Shown here in pieces: positions 11,940 to 23,081 of a DNA stretch of 64,000 nucleotides (positions within the stretch are counted from its first letter, which is position 1; every line of letters starts with the position of its first letter). Below the pieces are notes generated by a model, which was not told the DNA's origin, did not search any database, and saw only the letters and a program-made list of their open reading frames with translations. Source of the stretch: Gnetum montanum. Lineage: Eukaryota; Streptophyta; Gnetopsida; Gnetales; Gnetaceae. Where the stretch lies: NCBI GenBank assembly GCA_015680685.1, contig MNCI01037516.1, forward strand, positions 37,848 to 101,847. Reading direction: 5' to 3'. The translations under genes and the position numbers were made by a program.

Positions 11940-13881
11940 TTACGGAAAAGCCTCGATGACGCATGGCCCAGGAGAGACTGGGGGTGGGAGTCGCAGGATT
12001 TTCATGTTAGAGAAACCAGATGCCAACAGCATCTCCCTTAGTTCTGCTTCATTTCTCTCACGCCCCCCCCGTCATGGTTGCCACCATGAGCAGGTCCATT
12101 GTTAGGCCCATCACCGACGTGAACTTGTCTGGGTTGCCATCTCCATCTCCGTCTGCATTTGCATTTACAGTGGGGAGCACAATATCCACAATGACTAGGT
12201 AGCCATTGGGAGGAAGGGCTGCCCTGCACGCCTTTAGGATTCTTACACCGTCAAAGTCGTTCCAGTCGTGCAGAATGGACTTCAGCAGCATGCACTCTGC
12301 GCTGGGCACGCTCTTAAACATGTCCCCCACTCTATGCTCCACGCCTGGCTTTCATTTTAAAGAAAGGGAAATGAAATTCAGATTCAAATTGAAAGGGTTC
12401 TAAAAATATTTACATGTGCAAAACTGGAACTACGTCTATTAAGATCGTTCTACTGTATCCTAATCAGTTGTCTGTGCGATCTGTTAACGAAATAGCAGAA
12501 ATCATCAAAATCATCGTAGGCTACTTAACCAGTGGACCAACCTTTCATACCTAGCGTGAAATCCATAACTTGTTCAAAATAAAAAAAATAAAAATTTTAC
12601 CTTTGCACCAACACATCACTGTTAATCCCCTTAACCACCTCTTTCCCTAATTACTTTTTTTCCTAATTACTTTTGGAAAAAAAGTGTTAGTACAAACAAA
12701 CTTATGCTCTCGGGGGCTGTGGCAACAACGTGGGGGAGGTCGAAGTTGATGCAGTTAACTACCACAAGAAAGCCCATTCGAAACTTTTTAGTAGAAAAAC
12801 CCTACCAGTGTTTATGCACAAAATATCCATTATGATTAAAATAAAAGGCTCTTCTAAACCGTCAAGGAAACAGCAACCGAATCTCTTTTTCTGAATCGTA
12901 TAGAACTATGTCTATTAAGATCCTTCTACTGTATCCTAATCAGCTGTCCCTGAAAACTGTTAACGAAATAGCAGAAATCATCAAAATCATTGTAGGCTAC
13001 CCAATTCCATACCTAGCGGCGAATCTATAACTTGTTCAAAATAACAATAGAAAAAATCTTACCTTTGCAGAACACATCATTGTTAATCCCCTTAACCACA
13101 TCTTTCCCCATTTACATTTCCAAAAAAGTGTTAGTACAAACAAACCTGTGCGCTCAGGGGCGGTGGCAATAACGTGGGGAAGGTCGAAGTTGATGGCGGA
13201 GGTGATATTTGGGTGGTGCTTCACGATCTGCTCAGCAAGAGTGCCGGTACCACCGGCAATATCAACCAGCGACGACACATGCTTGAAGCCTTCATAACAG
13301 GACAACAGTGCAGTGGCAAGCATGGCAGACCCAGCGGCCATGGCGTTATTGAATAACTCATTAACTCGATCATCTGAAGCAGTGTACTTCCAGAAATGCA
13401 TGCCGTGGGCGTGCACAAAGCCTTGACCACCGCACATGACGGAATCATGTAAGTGATGCCAACCAGCCTGAGCCACTGTATCATTTGCGAACAGAAGTAT
13501 ATCCCTTCTGGATGTTCCTCCCGGTCGCCGGGCAAACCACTCGGCTGCCGCCGAGAGACCGTACCTCGTCTCTCCGCTGCCGGAGGCCGAGTACCGGACC
13601 GTTAAAAAGCCGGTGGCTGCCAGAAAACGCATAATTCTGTGCAGTATGTCCAGTCCCTCCGGCGGTGGCGATGGTGACAAGTGCTCGGCAATTTCGGTGA
13701 CCGACATGGCCGATCGGTCACCGTCACCGTCACCGTCGCCGTTGCCGGCGGAGTTGAAGATTATGTCAGGCAGTCCCAGCAGCACCGCGGCCTTCACGGC
13801 CATGGACTCGGCAAATGAGAAGGTTATTTTGCATGCCGCTGCATAACCTTCTTGACGGGCCTTGTCCATTGCCATTGCCAT
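11940..13881 (-). CDS. COMT-like O-methyltransferase, two exons, frameshifted in exon 2
   Basis: Product is a class II plant S-adenosylmethionine-dependent O-methyltransferase; the acceptor (phenylpropanoid, flavonoid or other phenol) cannot be read from sequence. Exon 1 is 13881-13146, the phase-1 intron 13145-12345 (GT..AG), exon 2 12344-11940. The SAM site appears as L-V-D-I-A-G-G-T-G, followed by F-D-L-P-H-V-I. The catalytic-base block is I-L-H-D-W-N-D, and a G-G-R-E-R block precedes the C-terminus I-E-A-F-P. The COMT Glu at position 297 is Asp here. A run of eight G (12062-12069) carries one base too many: as written, the frame hits TGA after M-T-G-G-A. With seven G the last 46 codons align with the plus paralog. 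Gly-Asp repeats sit in two loops. Start 13881 was chosen because the TATA box at 13966-13975 leaves ATG 13953 upstream of the likely transcript start; 13953 is the alternative. It may be a pseudogene or a base-call error. Confidence 0.85.
12420..13200 (-). repeat. Partial tandem duplication inside the OMT gene
   Basis: Bases about 12420-12765 repeat 12905-13200. The shared text includes TCTATTAAGATC, CTACTGTATCCTAATCAG, GTTAACGAAATAGCAG and GTGTTAGTACAAACAAAC. The older-looking copy at 12707-12765 is a second version of the exon 1 end, still reading toward the A-T-A-P-E block and a GTTTGT donor-like site. The intron therefore carries a decayed second exon 1 end and donor. The duplicated unit is about 485 bp. 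Confidence 0.85.
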
Positions 13882-13965
13882 TGCAGTTGCAGACTGACAC
13901 TTAACGTCTTTCAGATCGCTGTTTGAACCACTGAGTGAGCTTGCCAGAATCATCTGTTGAACTGG

Positions 13966-13975
13966 TATTTTTATA
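13966..13975 (-). promoter_or_regulatory. TATA box of the minus OMT
   Basis: On the minus strand the sequence reads CCTATAAAAATACC. It lies about 85 bases before the ATG at 13881, giving a predicted 5' UTR near 55-60 bases. The plus paralog has a comparable layout (TATTTAA about 101 bases before its ATG). Confidence 0.6.
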
Positions 13976-14397
13976 GGATTCATACAGGTCCCGCGGGGAG
14001 ATGCTGAGGCTAATATGCATTCTGGCCCATCATATTTTTCTTGTCCTGGCATGCATGATTGTACATGGCGCAGGTTTTGACAAAAATTCCAGAAGAACTT
14101 ATTATTGTAATTGCAGGGCCGAGTATTTCGTTGTTGAGATTGAGTTCGTTTTCTATTTTATTTAAAAGCCCGTTGGCAGGTAAGGATGAAACCAGAGGGA
14201 GTGTTACGAGGCTAGGACTTTGCCAGTCGCTTGTTTTTTTAAAAATGAACCTGGACCGGCGAGTGTCTCGGAAGACCTGGTGTTTTTTTAAACTTTCATT
14301 ATTTAACATTTATAGTTATCCTCTAAAGTTTTGGATGTATAAAATGTTAGTGAAGTACCAAATACCCCTTCTCTCTTCTACAATGGAGGTTAAAATA

Positions 14398-14536
14398 GTC
14401 AAAATTCCACCGAGGTCGTGGGTGGCAAGTAGTCAAAATTCCACCGAGGTCGTGGGTGGGTGGCAGGTAGTCAAAATTCCACCGAGGTCGTGGGTGGCAG
14501 GTAGTCAAAATTCCACTGAGGTCGTGGGTGGCAAGT
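14398..14536. repeat. Four-copy minisatellite upstream of the minus OMT
   Basis: Units start at 14398, 14432, 14470 and 14503. Each contains GTCAAAATTCCACCGAGGTC followed by GTGGGTGGCAAGTA, with one C-to-T change in the last unit and an extra GGTG in the second. Periods are 34, 38 and 33 bases. It lies about 430 bases upstream of the OMT TATA box. Confidence 0.9.
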
Positions 14537-16166
14537 AACCCGTTTTCTAAAACCCAGAAGTGGACGCAACCATAAATAAACACCATCAGGATGATTGTCA
14601 TCGATCATGCATGATATCGATATGTTATATCCCGTCTATGACGCTCCACAAACTTCAGCAATTACGTTTTTATTAAAGACTTTTTCCTTCACAATGCAAA
14701 AGCTCCACGCCTCGTGCCTTTTTACCAGGGATTTTAAAAAAATCTGATTAGAAATTTCAACGGGTGCATATTCTTTTATCACATGCTTTTGTTCATTTTT
14801 CAAATTTTACATCACGTGCCTCGACCAGCAGACTTTGATACATCTTCGCTTCATTGATATACGAATAGAAATTGTCTTGTTTATGGATGTGGTGCCAATA
14901 GAGTAGCAGCACTGGTTCACACGGCTATGGTGCTGCAGAAAATGCAGCAAATACGGTTTATTAAGACTTTTCTTTCAGGTAGCAAAAGCTCTACGTCTCT
15001 TGCCTTTTAAAAGGGATTTTTATAAAATCTGACTTTAAATTTCTTACTTGTACATATTTTTTTATCACATACTTTTGTGAGCACATTCTTCATTTTTCTT
15101 CAACGTTAACCATGAAATGCCTTGACACATGAATGAAAATGAGGTCAAGTGGATTACAATCCAAATGATTTCCAAATGAATTTACATTAGATTTTTCTAT
15201 TGTCTAATATCTTTTTCTCAAAATGTAAATAATTGTCCAAAAAGTACCCAATGCAAATTGACTATGCTTCTATACTTGAACCCTTATCTACCACGAACAG
15301 TTTGTAAAAGTTCTGTTAGATTTGCGAATCCCCAATGCATAGGCTTGAAGAGTGAACACAAGTAATAATTGCAAATTTACTGATCATAATGATGGTCACA
15401 TGATGGTCTAGTTCCCTTGCAATGTTATTTATGTTTCTCTGATTTAGATTGTGACCATCATGCAAGTCGCAATTTTTTTGTAGTTTCTTTCTCCTAATGG
15501 CTGTTCCAAGACATTGTTTAGCTTGCGGGTTATAACAAGTTACCAATGATTCTCCTAATGCTTGATTCTTTCAAGTTACCAAGTTGCTAGAGTTGATTTC
15601 TAAAGAAGAAGTTAACAAGAATCAAGATCAACCCTTGCCATCCCGAATAAGACCATCCAATCACATACCACTTATGGTAGAATTACAATTACTCCCATTA
15701 GTTCATAAGGTTGATTAAGATCAAATAGTATCTCACTCTTACCTTTATTTGAATAATCTTATTATTTTAATCATTATTTAATTTATAATTCAATTAGATA
15801 AGTAAAATATCTATGATAATAAAAATAGGGGATAAAGAATTTTCCCTACCTTCACTTAGGTAACTAGATCCAAGTTGCACTTTATGTGATCCTGATTAGG
15901 ATTGGTGATTGGTGGTTGATAAATCTTTAATTCACCTTTTGTCATTATCTTAGAAAATGAAGTAAGTATCAAGAAAGCAATATTTAATTATACATACAAT
16001 TTTTCTCACATATATTTTGATGCAAAATAAGCAAGAAACAACTTCGAGTTCAAAGGAGAAATCAAATTATTGGAGCACAAGATCATGAAGAAAAAAGCAT
16101 TAGAGCTAGAAAAATATAGAGAATGTGGACTTGTTTGATGATGAACAAAACCAAAGGGGGGTAGAT
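14537..16166. other. Intergenic spacer with an imperfect direct duplication
   Basis: No gene is seen. Segments about 14656-14830 and 14943-15130 are related: both run through CAGCAA.TACG, TATTAA.GACTTTT, GCAAAAGCTC.ACG, TTGCCTTTT and TTTTATCACAT.CTTTTG. The remainder is AT-rich without recognised features. Confidence 0.6.
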
Positions 16167-16716
16167 TGTCACATCCCCATTCCCAAATGATGTTACTACC
16201 TAATAAAGATGGAGTCTCTTCATAACAAGTGTTATTGTTATCTTAACAAGACTCAAAAGGGCATGTTGTAATAATGGACATGTCTCTTGAGGTAACCTTT
16301 GGGGGTTTGATGAAAGGCATTTATACTCAGGGTTACAGGTTGTGCTAGCATGGAGTGGCGGAGTTGGTATAGGCAAGTCATAGGAAGTCCAGTAAAGTAG
16401 GACAAGAAGTAGACTAGCCATCCCTTATAGTCGAGTTATAGGCCTAACCATGGTGGTAGTGCTAGATTGACTCTAAGAGATAGATGTTAAATGAGTAAAA
16501 CCCCAAGGAACACCCTCAAGGCATGATTTGGATACACTTTTTCATATTAATAAAGCATTCTTTTCTTTCCCTTTCTACATTTTTCCTATTGTTTCCTTTA
16601 TACATAATGTTGAATATCATATATATTTCACATTTGATATATTTTCTTCATACACATAATGTCTAATATATCGTATATTTGACGTTTTCCATGACATCTG
16701 GGGATGGGATGTCACA
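16167..16716. mobile_element. Solo-LTR-like unit with TGTCACATCC/GGATGTCACA ends
   Basis: The 550 bp unit begins TGTCACATCCCC and ends GGGATGTCACA, giving the short inverted TG..CA ends of an LTR. An AATAAAGC signal occurs near 16550. No 5 bp target duplication is exact at the flanks, and no internal region or second copy is found in the window. It could also be a remnant of a small non-autonomous element. Strand is not determined. Confidence 0.5.
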
Positions 16717-18644
16717 ATGTATAGATAATGAATTAATAGAATTAATGAGGTTAATATGCTAGAAACTAGGACTAGGTGAGTGGGTCATGTGTTGATGATA
16801 AAGGCTTATAAGTAATAAAGTATGAGAATCTACATCCTCTTCACCATCAAAGATGCTAATATCCCTACCTTCACTAGGTTAGTCATGGAGTTGATAGATC
16901 ATGCTAGAATTAATGTTAGAATGACCCATAGGAAAGTTTGCCATAGCCTATGTTGTTGCATTCTAGTATTAGTGTCCAGTAAAATTTTGTTCCTAATAGC
17001 AAGATATGTATTTTATTCATACTCATTTAACTCAATAGGATTATTCGAGTTTAGAAGAAAAGATCTTATGTTATTGGAAACTTTGTAGAAAATCATTCTT
17101 TTTAAATCATTCTTAGGAAGTGCAATCTTGAGTTCTCATTTAGTAGATGTGATCTTGTACTCACCCTTGCTCATGGATGACATAGCTACCTGAGCTCTCC
17201 ACATCTCCACTAGTTTATGAATCCAAGGACTGTGAGCCAAGCTAGATCCTTATCCTAACATGATGTTAATGAGTTTTTCTTCACATACTTAGAAGGAAAT
17301 AAGATCAAGGAAAAATATGAAAAGTAAATCAAGTAAAATTAACAAGTGTGAGAAAAAAAAATCAAAGTGAAGGACCTATAGACTAGCAAGTAAAGGTTAT
17401 TGATACTAGATAATTTATTCACCTTCCTTCTAGCATCACAAATGTTGGTGTAGAAATGTTTTTCACACTTCTACAAGGACACCTCCATGACTTAAGTATT
17501 GAAATACTTAGCACATGATAGTAAATGATCTTCAGATTGATGTGATCCTCAACAAATCAATGATTATGAAATGAAGGCTCATGAAACCTCTAATCACATA
17601 CAAACTTAACCTATCAAACATGAATCATAAATGGTAAGGAACCAATGAAAAATCAAGACTTTAATGCAAAAATTAGCTAAGTATTAATCATTGAAAAAAT
17701 GACTAAGTATAAACTACCAAAAATAAATAAAGTATAGAATAGACTTTGAGTGATAGAATAAAAAATAATTATAAAATCTAATTAAAGGAGAATAAAATAT
17801 TAACATATGAAGACTTTGATATAGGAGGAAAGATATTGAATCCCTTCTAAAATAATAGAATGCTTTATTAATGAGTGGCAAGTTGTTTTTCTTCTAGAAC
17901 GGTTAAAACTACAAGTGTTAAGGAAAAATGTAAGTGTAATAAAACTAATAATAAAAACCCAATTTGTAAGGAAAATGTGGATTTCAAGAGTAAAATTAAA
18001 ACTATAGAAGATTAGGATATAGATGGGGAAGCTATAGACATTATCTAAAATAACTTTTAGGCCAAAATAAGGCTATTTCTGCTAAGGGTCTAGTTAATGA
18101 CATTGGACGTAAAAAATTCCAACTCTAGAATGTGTGGCAAAAGCCTAAAAATTATATCTTTGAAAGTAAAAATGAATATGTGTAGGATGATCCTAAACCA
18201 TGTGGGTGTTGCAATGGTGACAAGTTCTCATGCTTGTAATCTCCTAAAATCTAACAAGGATTCTCAAATCTCAAGAAACTAACCTAAACTTTATGTTTTA
18301 AGCTCAAATTTATAGGTGTGGAGTTGTCAATTTCATCCTAGGGTTACCAAAATAAAACTTGGAGTTAAGTGTAGCTTGCCCAAAGTTAATACTAAGTTCA
18401 AAAGTAGCAAGTTTAATTTTGAGCTTTGACAATCATGGTCACTTGTCACCAACACTTAGGCAAATTTTGATAATTTTGCTAAAGTGTTAGTGATGAATTT
18501 TTGAGACCCTTTTTAACATTCTAATTAATGTCAAATGATGCCAATATTATGTTGAGAAAGTTGGGATTCTAGAAGAAGATGTCAAGTGTTGATCTTAGAT
18601 GCTGAAGTTTGGACAACACTAGCATTGAAAGTGATAATGCTAAT
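16717..18644. other. AT-rich spacer
   Basis: Nothing with coding or element signatures was recognised over these 1.9 kb. Open stretches are short and compositionally random. Confidence 0.6.
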
Positions 18645-19604
18645 TGATGAGTGGCAAGGTACCCCTACACTCCACCATATGAATACGAGCGTTCACGCAT
18701 GATCCGGTCAAACTCTACAGATGGGCTAGTTGTGGTATCTAGATAGTTACATGTTGATTGTAGTTCGCTATCTTCCCAGCTAGACTAGTATTTGCTTTGT
18801 CATGTATGGTTTAGTCCAAAGTGAGGCGTATGATGTGATCCTAAACTAGTGTTACTCCTAGAGACAATGGAACATAATCTTGATTAAACTAATAAGAAAT
18901 AGGAAATGAGTCTAAGCTAGCCTAAGTGCGATGAACATCCATTCCTTAATCATCCGTACACATCTTGGACCTTGTGCATGACTACTACTGGGATTACCAA
19001 GCGTAGATCCTAGGTACGCTACTGGGTTACCAAGTAGGCACACTTAAATGCTCGTCATTAAGTCGTACTCATTCCGCAGTTAACAAAAAGAATAGTAAAT
19101 AATGATAAAGAAATATTAACTAAGAAAATAATAAATAACAATGACAATTAACAATAACAATTTAACAATTAAAACTAAGTGAATGTTGCAATGATGAAGT
19201 AATCTCGATCTTTATTTCCAGTCATGTGCGCATCCAAGTACGTCACACTTGAATAAAGGTGTCATACAATTACAACCATCACACTATAGGCATGCACTTG
19301 GGAAAATAATCTAACTCCTACGAAAACAAACTGCAAGAGCTTCCCTCCAATTAATCCAAAAGATACCTAAGTGTGGTAGAGGGCCACTTATTTATAGATA
19401 AAAATAGACTTTGTGTAAATAGGGCCACGTCGACGCATGGGTGGATGCATCAACAGGGCCCTGTATACGCGGCTCTGTATACACGACCTAGTTAATGAAG
19501 CCTCGATATCAAGGGTCTGATAATAGAAGTCAGACCCGGTGTCTTGTATTAGGGTTCTAATAACAAGGGTCTGATAACAAGACCTGATAGACCATGACTC
19601 ATCA
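18645..19604 (-). repeat. Element B 3' LTR, same family as the solo LTR at 5447
   Basis: The 960 bp LTR reads TGATGAGTCATGG..CTTGCCACTCATCA on the minus strand. It has a TATA-like CTATAAATAAG near 19395 (reverse) and an AATAAAGATCGAG signal near 19210 (reverse). It is followed on its 5' side by the same GAGGATGAG-type block seen before the element A LTR. Confidence 0.75.
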
Positions 19605-22232
19605 TACCTACATAACTAAATAACAACTCATCCTCAAGTTAAAGAAACTAAGGACCAAGTTCAATTGATTACAGAGTAGATAGGTATGGGATTATTGACT
19701 GACTGGGAATTTATTCATGCCGTAGTGGAGAATTAAACAAAATTTGAACACAGACACAAAAGACAAAACTTGTGGAACTCATGGGGTTCCTGGTAGTGGT
19801 GGCTCCTCCATGGGTTCCTTTCCTTTGTCTTATGCATCAGGCTTTTGAGATTGATACCATTGAAGAAGCACCTGACATTTCTTCTCTTCTATCTAAGGAT
19901 TATGAGTCATCTATGTTGATGTTCCAATGTTTGATGAAGTCGGCATCTCCCATGGGCATGGCAGCTATGAAAATACTTGATTGGCCTTGACATGCCATGC
20001 CATAGATAGTCGTCATTCCTCTTCATAGGCTTGGGCCCTAACCTCTCCACCTTTTGCTTGGCTAGCTTATGCAATGACAAGAGGTCCCTGTAGATGATGA
20101 ATGATTATGCCTCCTGCTCTGCACGCTCTACATGAGGTCCTTGGCTTTTGCCTCCCCCTGGGTGTTTAATTACACTTTGCAAATGTCCTCCTTGTTGTCC
20201 TCTTTTTAGGGTCATCTATAATCACACAAAGATAAATTGTTAGCAAGGTTATTAAAAGAAGTTCAATTATTTCATACCTTACTTATTGCCTTACGTAATT
20301 GCTGAATTCTTTGCTTAGTGTGATTTTAGAGTTAGAAAGTTTTTCAAGGAAGTTGCCCTAAAATTTTAATGTTGGGCTTGGTTTGTTTAGGTGACACAAC
20401 AAAGGACATGTAATGGGTTTGAGGAACATTTGATAAAATTATGACAAAGGAAAGAATAGATTTGGCAAAGAAGTACTTAGAGGGTATAAAATGATGTAGT
20501 GGTGTGCAACAAGTACAAATTAGAAAAGTCACGCAAGTCGGTCCTTCCCAAAGCAAGTTCCAACGTATAATTCCCTTGCATAACCACACCCTAAAATGTG
20601 TGTAGGTACTAGAAGGGTTAAATGTAATCTATACCAATGCAACAACACACACACATGTAGATACCACTGTGATGAGGTATCAATTCAATGCTACACAAGA
20701 AACGAGTCACAAATACATGAACAACGAGATATGATGAATCGGAGAAGGGATTGTAGAGATTGGGACGTGAGGTAACGAACTTAGGGCATAATGAATCTTG
20801 AGTGTAGGGTATGATTAATGTGTCATTATCTTGTTGCTCCAAAATTAAGACCAAGTCCATTCCTCTGATCAATGACATCGCATTGTTTCATCCAATGATG
20901 GACAACATTAAGAGCACAATGATAGCAAGGCATATGATCACTTGGCATTTTGTGCAAGGGAGGAGTGACTTGGAATTTCTTTGCAGCATACTTTTTGTCT
21001 AGCCTCTTTGGCACACTCTTTCCTTTTTTCTTTCTCTCTCTATTTTTTTTAATGTACTTAATTCAGAGAAGCCACCTACCTTCAGGCATGGGTGCATGTC
21101 TTTCCAATGGAACCCCCTAGAGTAGTGTTAGGTTCTCTATTGGGTGCCTTTAATACTCTTACTCCCATTTTTTGTTACATCTACAAGGATCTTAGTACAA
21201 CCAAGCTACATGATAGCACCTACAGATGTCACCAAAGAGAATCCAGAAGTCCCCTTAATATCACACCCTAGCCATTCCCTCTTAGTCCATCCTTCTTCGT
21301 TCTAGGCATAATGAGCACAAAATTACTTTAAGTTTTAATGATGTCAAGAATATCATTGTACCCAGAGTAGAACCTCTTATTAATAGAATGGTTGAGTGGA
21401 TGTGATGGGCTTGCTGTTCAAATAATTAGTCACCTAAGACTTGATAGCATAGAATAACACCTCAACTAATGAGTCACATGAGTGTTTTATTCATAGATGA
21501 TATTACTCATAGAAAGATAAAAATACAAAAAGATAAAACAATAAATTAAAAGGTGAAAAATTGGAAAACAAAAAGTTGAAAAATTAAAGAAACAAAAAAA
21601 AAAATTAATTCTGTGTTGTTAGAATGGAGGATACCCCCCATAACTAAATGGTTGAGCATGGCTAGAATTAATAAATGGAAGGTGGGGATCCTTGCATGTT
21701 GAAAATATTGGGACCTGGTCATACTTACCCCATTGGGGTTCACACACTTGATTAGAGTTGACATAGTTGGGCAAGTTATAAGNTGTTTCAAAACTGTGTT
21801 GTCTCTTTCTACGGTCCTGCCTAAAGAAAGGACGCTTTCGATGTTGTGAAGGGTTCCCACTACTATTGACAGTAGCAGCACAAGTAACGTTCATGGGTTG
21901 GTGTTGTGGTGCAAAGCCTTCTGACACTACTGGTGGAAATGTAGAAGAGGATGAAGTAAGAGAATATTGAGGTTTAGAAGAACTGTAAGGCACATGAGGT
22001 GGTGATTTTGTTGGAGAGGACATGGGTGGATAGTACTTGGGAGAATGATAACAATAAGGTGAGGTAGAGGATGCTGATCCCATTGGAGAAACAGTGTGTT
22101 GAACATAATAATCATTTGGTGTTGGGACACTTTTCTCTTCTATTTTCTAATAATTTTAAGATAACCAACCCTAAGGGTTCGTTCCAATGATGGGAAGATT
22201 CCTAAGTTCTAATTAATGCATAGACAGCAAAG
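19605..22232 (-). other. Element B internal region
   Basis: Between the LTRs only short, broken open stretches are visible apart from the gag-like ORF at 21619-22083. No D-x-D or Y-x-D-D blocks of RT, no integrase H-H-C-C and no RNase H were found on either strand. A CA microsatellite (about 20642-20653) is present. The region is best described as a non-autonomous or deleted gypsy interior. Confidence 0.5.
21619..22083 (-). CDS. Low-complexity Ser/Pro/Gln-rich ORF in element B
   Basis: About 154 codons open from ATG at 22083. The protein is rich in Ser, Pro, Tyr and Gln, with a basic patch (R-P-F-F-R-Q-D-R-R-K-R) in the middle. An N at 21783 leaves one residue undefined. It sits just inside the primer-binding site, the gag position. 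No capsid or zinc-knuckle motif is visible, so the gag label is by position only. It might instead be leader sequence that is open by chance. Confidence 0.35.
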   Translation of the reverse strand: MGSASSTSPYCYHSPKYYPPMSSPTKSPPHVPYSSSKPQYSLTSSSSTFPPVVSEGFAPQHQPMNVTCAATVNSSGNPSQHRKRPFFRQDRRKRQHSFETXYNLPNYVNSNQVCEPQWGKYDQVPIFSTCKDPHLPFINSSHAQPFSYGGYPPF

Positions 22233-22250
22233 TCCTCAGCAACGGCGCCA
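22233..22250 (-). other. Primer-binding site of element B, tRNA-Asp type
   Basis: The minus strand reads TGGCGCCGTTGCTGAGG, beginning two bases after the LTR end CTCATCA. It matches the plant tRNA-Asp 3' end complement at 13 consecutive bases. Confidence 0.75.
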
Positions 22251-22251
22251 A

Positions 22252-23081
22252 TGATGAGTGGTGGGGTACCCCTATGCTTAACCATGTGGATACAAGTGTT
22301 ACGCGTGATCTGGTTGAACTCCAAGAACTAAGTGCTTATGCACCTTCACAGAACAAGGATGGGTTAAGCGATTGTTGTCTTCCCAAGCTTACTCGTATGG
22401 CACAATTGTATGGTTAAGTAAACTTGAGATATATGATTTTTATGCTTTTTTTGTTTTATGTCTTGGTGCTAAAGAGGGAAGAAGTGAATTAATTGAATAA
22501 CTAATTTAAATTAACTAATCAGCTAGGTCTTAACTAGTCCTAACACCAGCATCTGCTCCCACTTTCCGTACATATCCTAAACTAGTGTAACACTCCTGGG
22601 ATTACCAAACACTAATCGTTATTGGGTTACCAAGTGTTCCACACATGCTTGAAGTGGTCATACTAAGTGTTCTTACTTGTGAAAATTAATAAATAAATAA
22701 AAGAAACATTAATTAACTAATGAAAACATTAAAGAACTATAAATAGCATTTAGGGTAAGAGATAAGCTATTTTGAATGTTGCAAGGTTATCACAAAGTTT
22801 GTCTTTATTTCTGGACACAAGGTGTGCTCAGGTACACAATCCTCGAATAAAGATTTGTTTGCTTTATGAGTCCTACTACGGGCACTCAGAAATAATTCTA
22901 ACTCTGAGAAAGAGAAACTGCAAGAGTTCGGGTAAGGGACTAAGAACTAACTGCCAAACCAAGTGTGCCTGCCTCTTATTTATAGGTAATAAGATAGGTC
23001 TCAATATCAGATATTCGATATTGCTTGGCAGGATCCGATATCGCGGACTCGATATTGTGGATGTGATATCGCGGCTCATCA
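22252..23081 (-). repeat. Element B 5' LTR, element A-like U3
   Basis: The 830 bp LTR starts TGATGAGCCGCGATATC on the minus strand. U3 contains repeated GATATC/CGATAT palindromic words, as in the element A 3' LTR. TATA (CCTATAAATAAG) lies near 22976-22987 and an AATAAAGA signal near 22800 (both reverse). It ends CCACTCATCA. Confidence 0.7.

Larger units (their letters stand above)
18645..23081 (-). mobile_element. Element B: gypsy-type LTR pair without pol
   Basis: On the minus strand the order is LTR (23081-22252), tRNA-Asp-type primer site, about 2.65 kb internal sequence, then LTR (19604-18645). The LTR starts TGATGAG and ends CTCATCA at both sides. The internal region has one gag-like low-complexity ORF and no protease, RT or integrase, so B would be non-autonomous. 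The two LTRs are only distantly alike: the right one (in plus coordinates) resembles element A's LTR type, while the left one matches the solo LTR at 5447-6330. The alternative is two truncated elements joined by deletion. The flanks show no clean 5 bp duplication. Confidence 0.6.
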
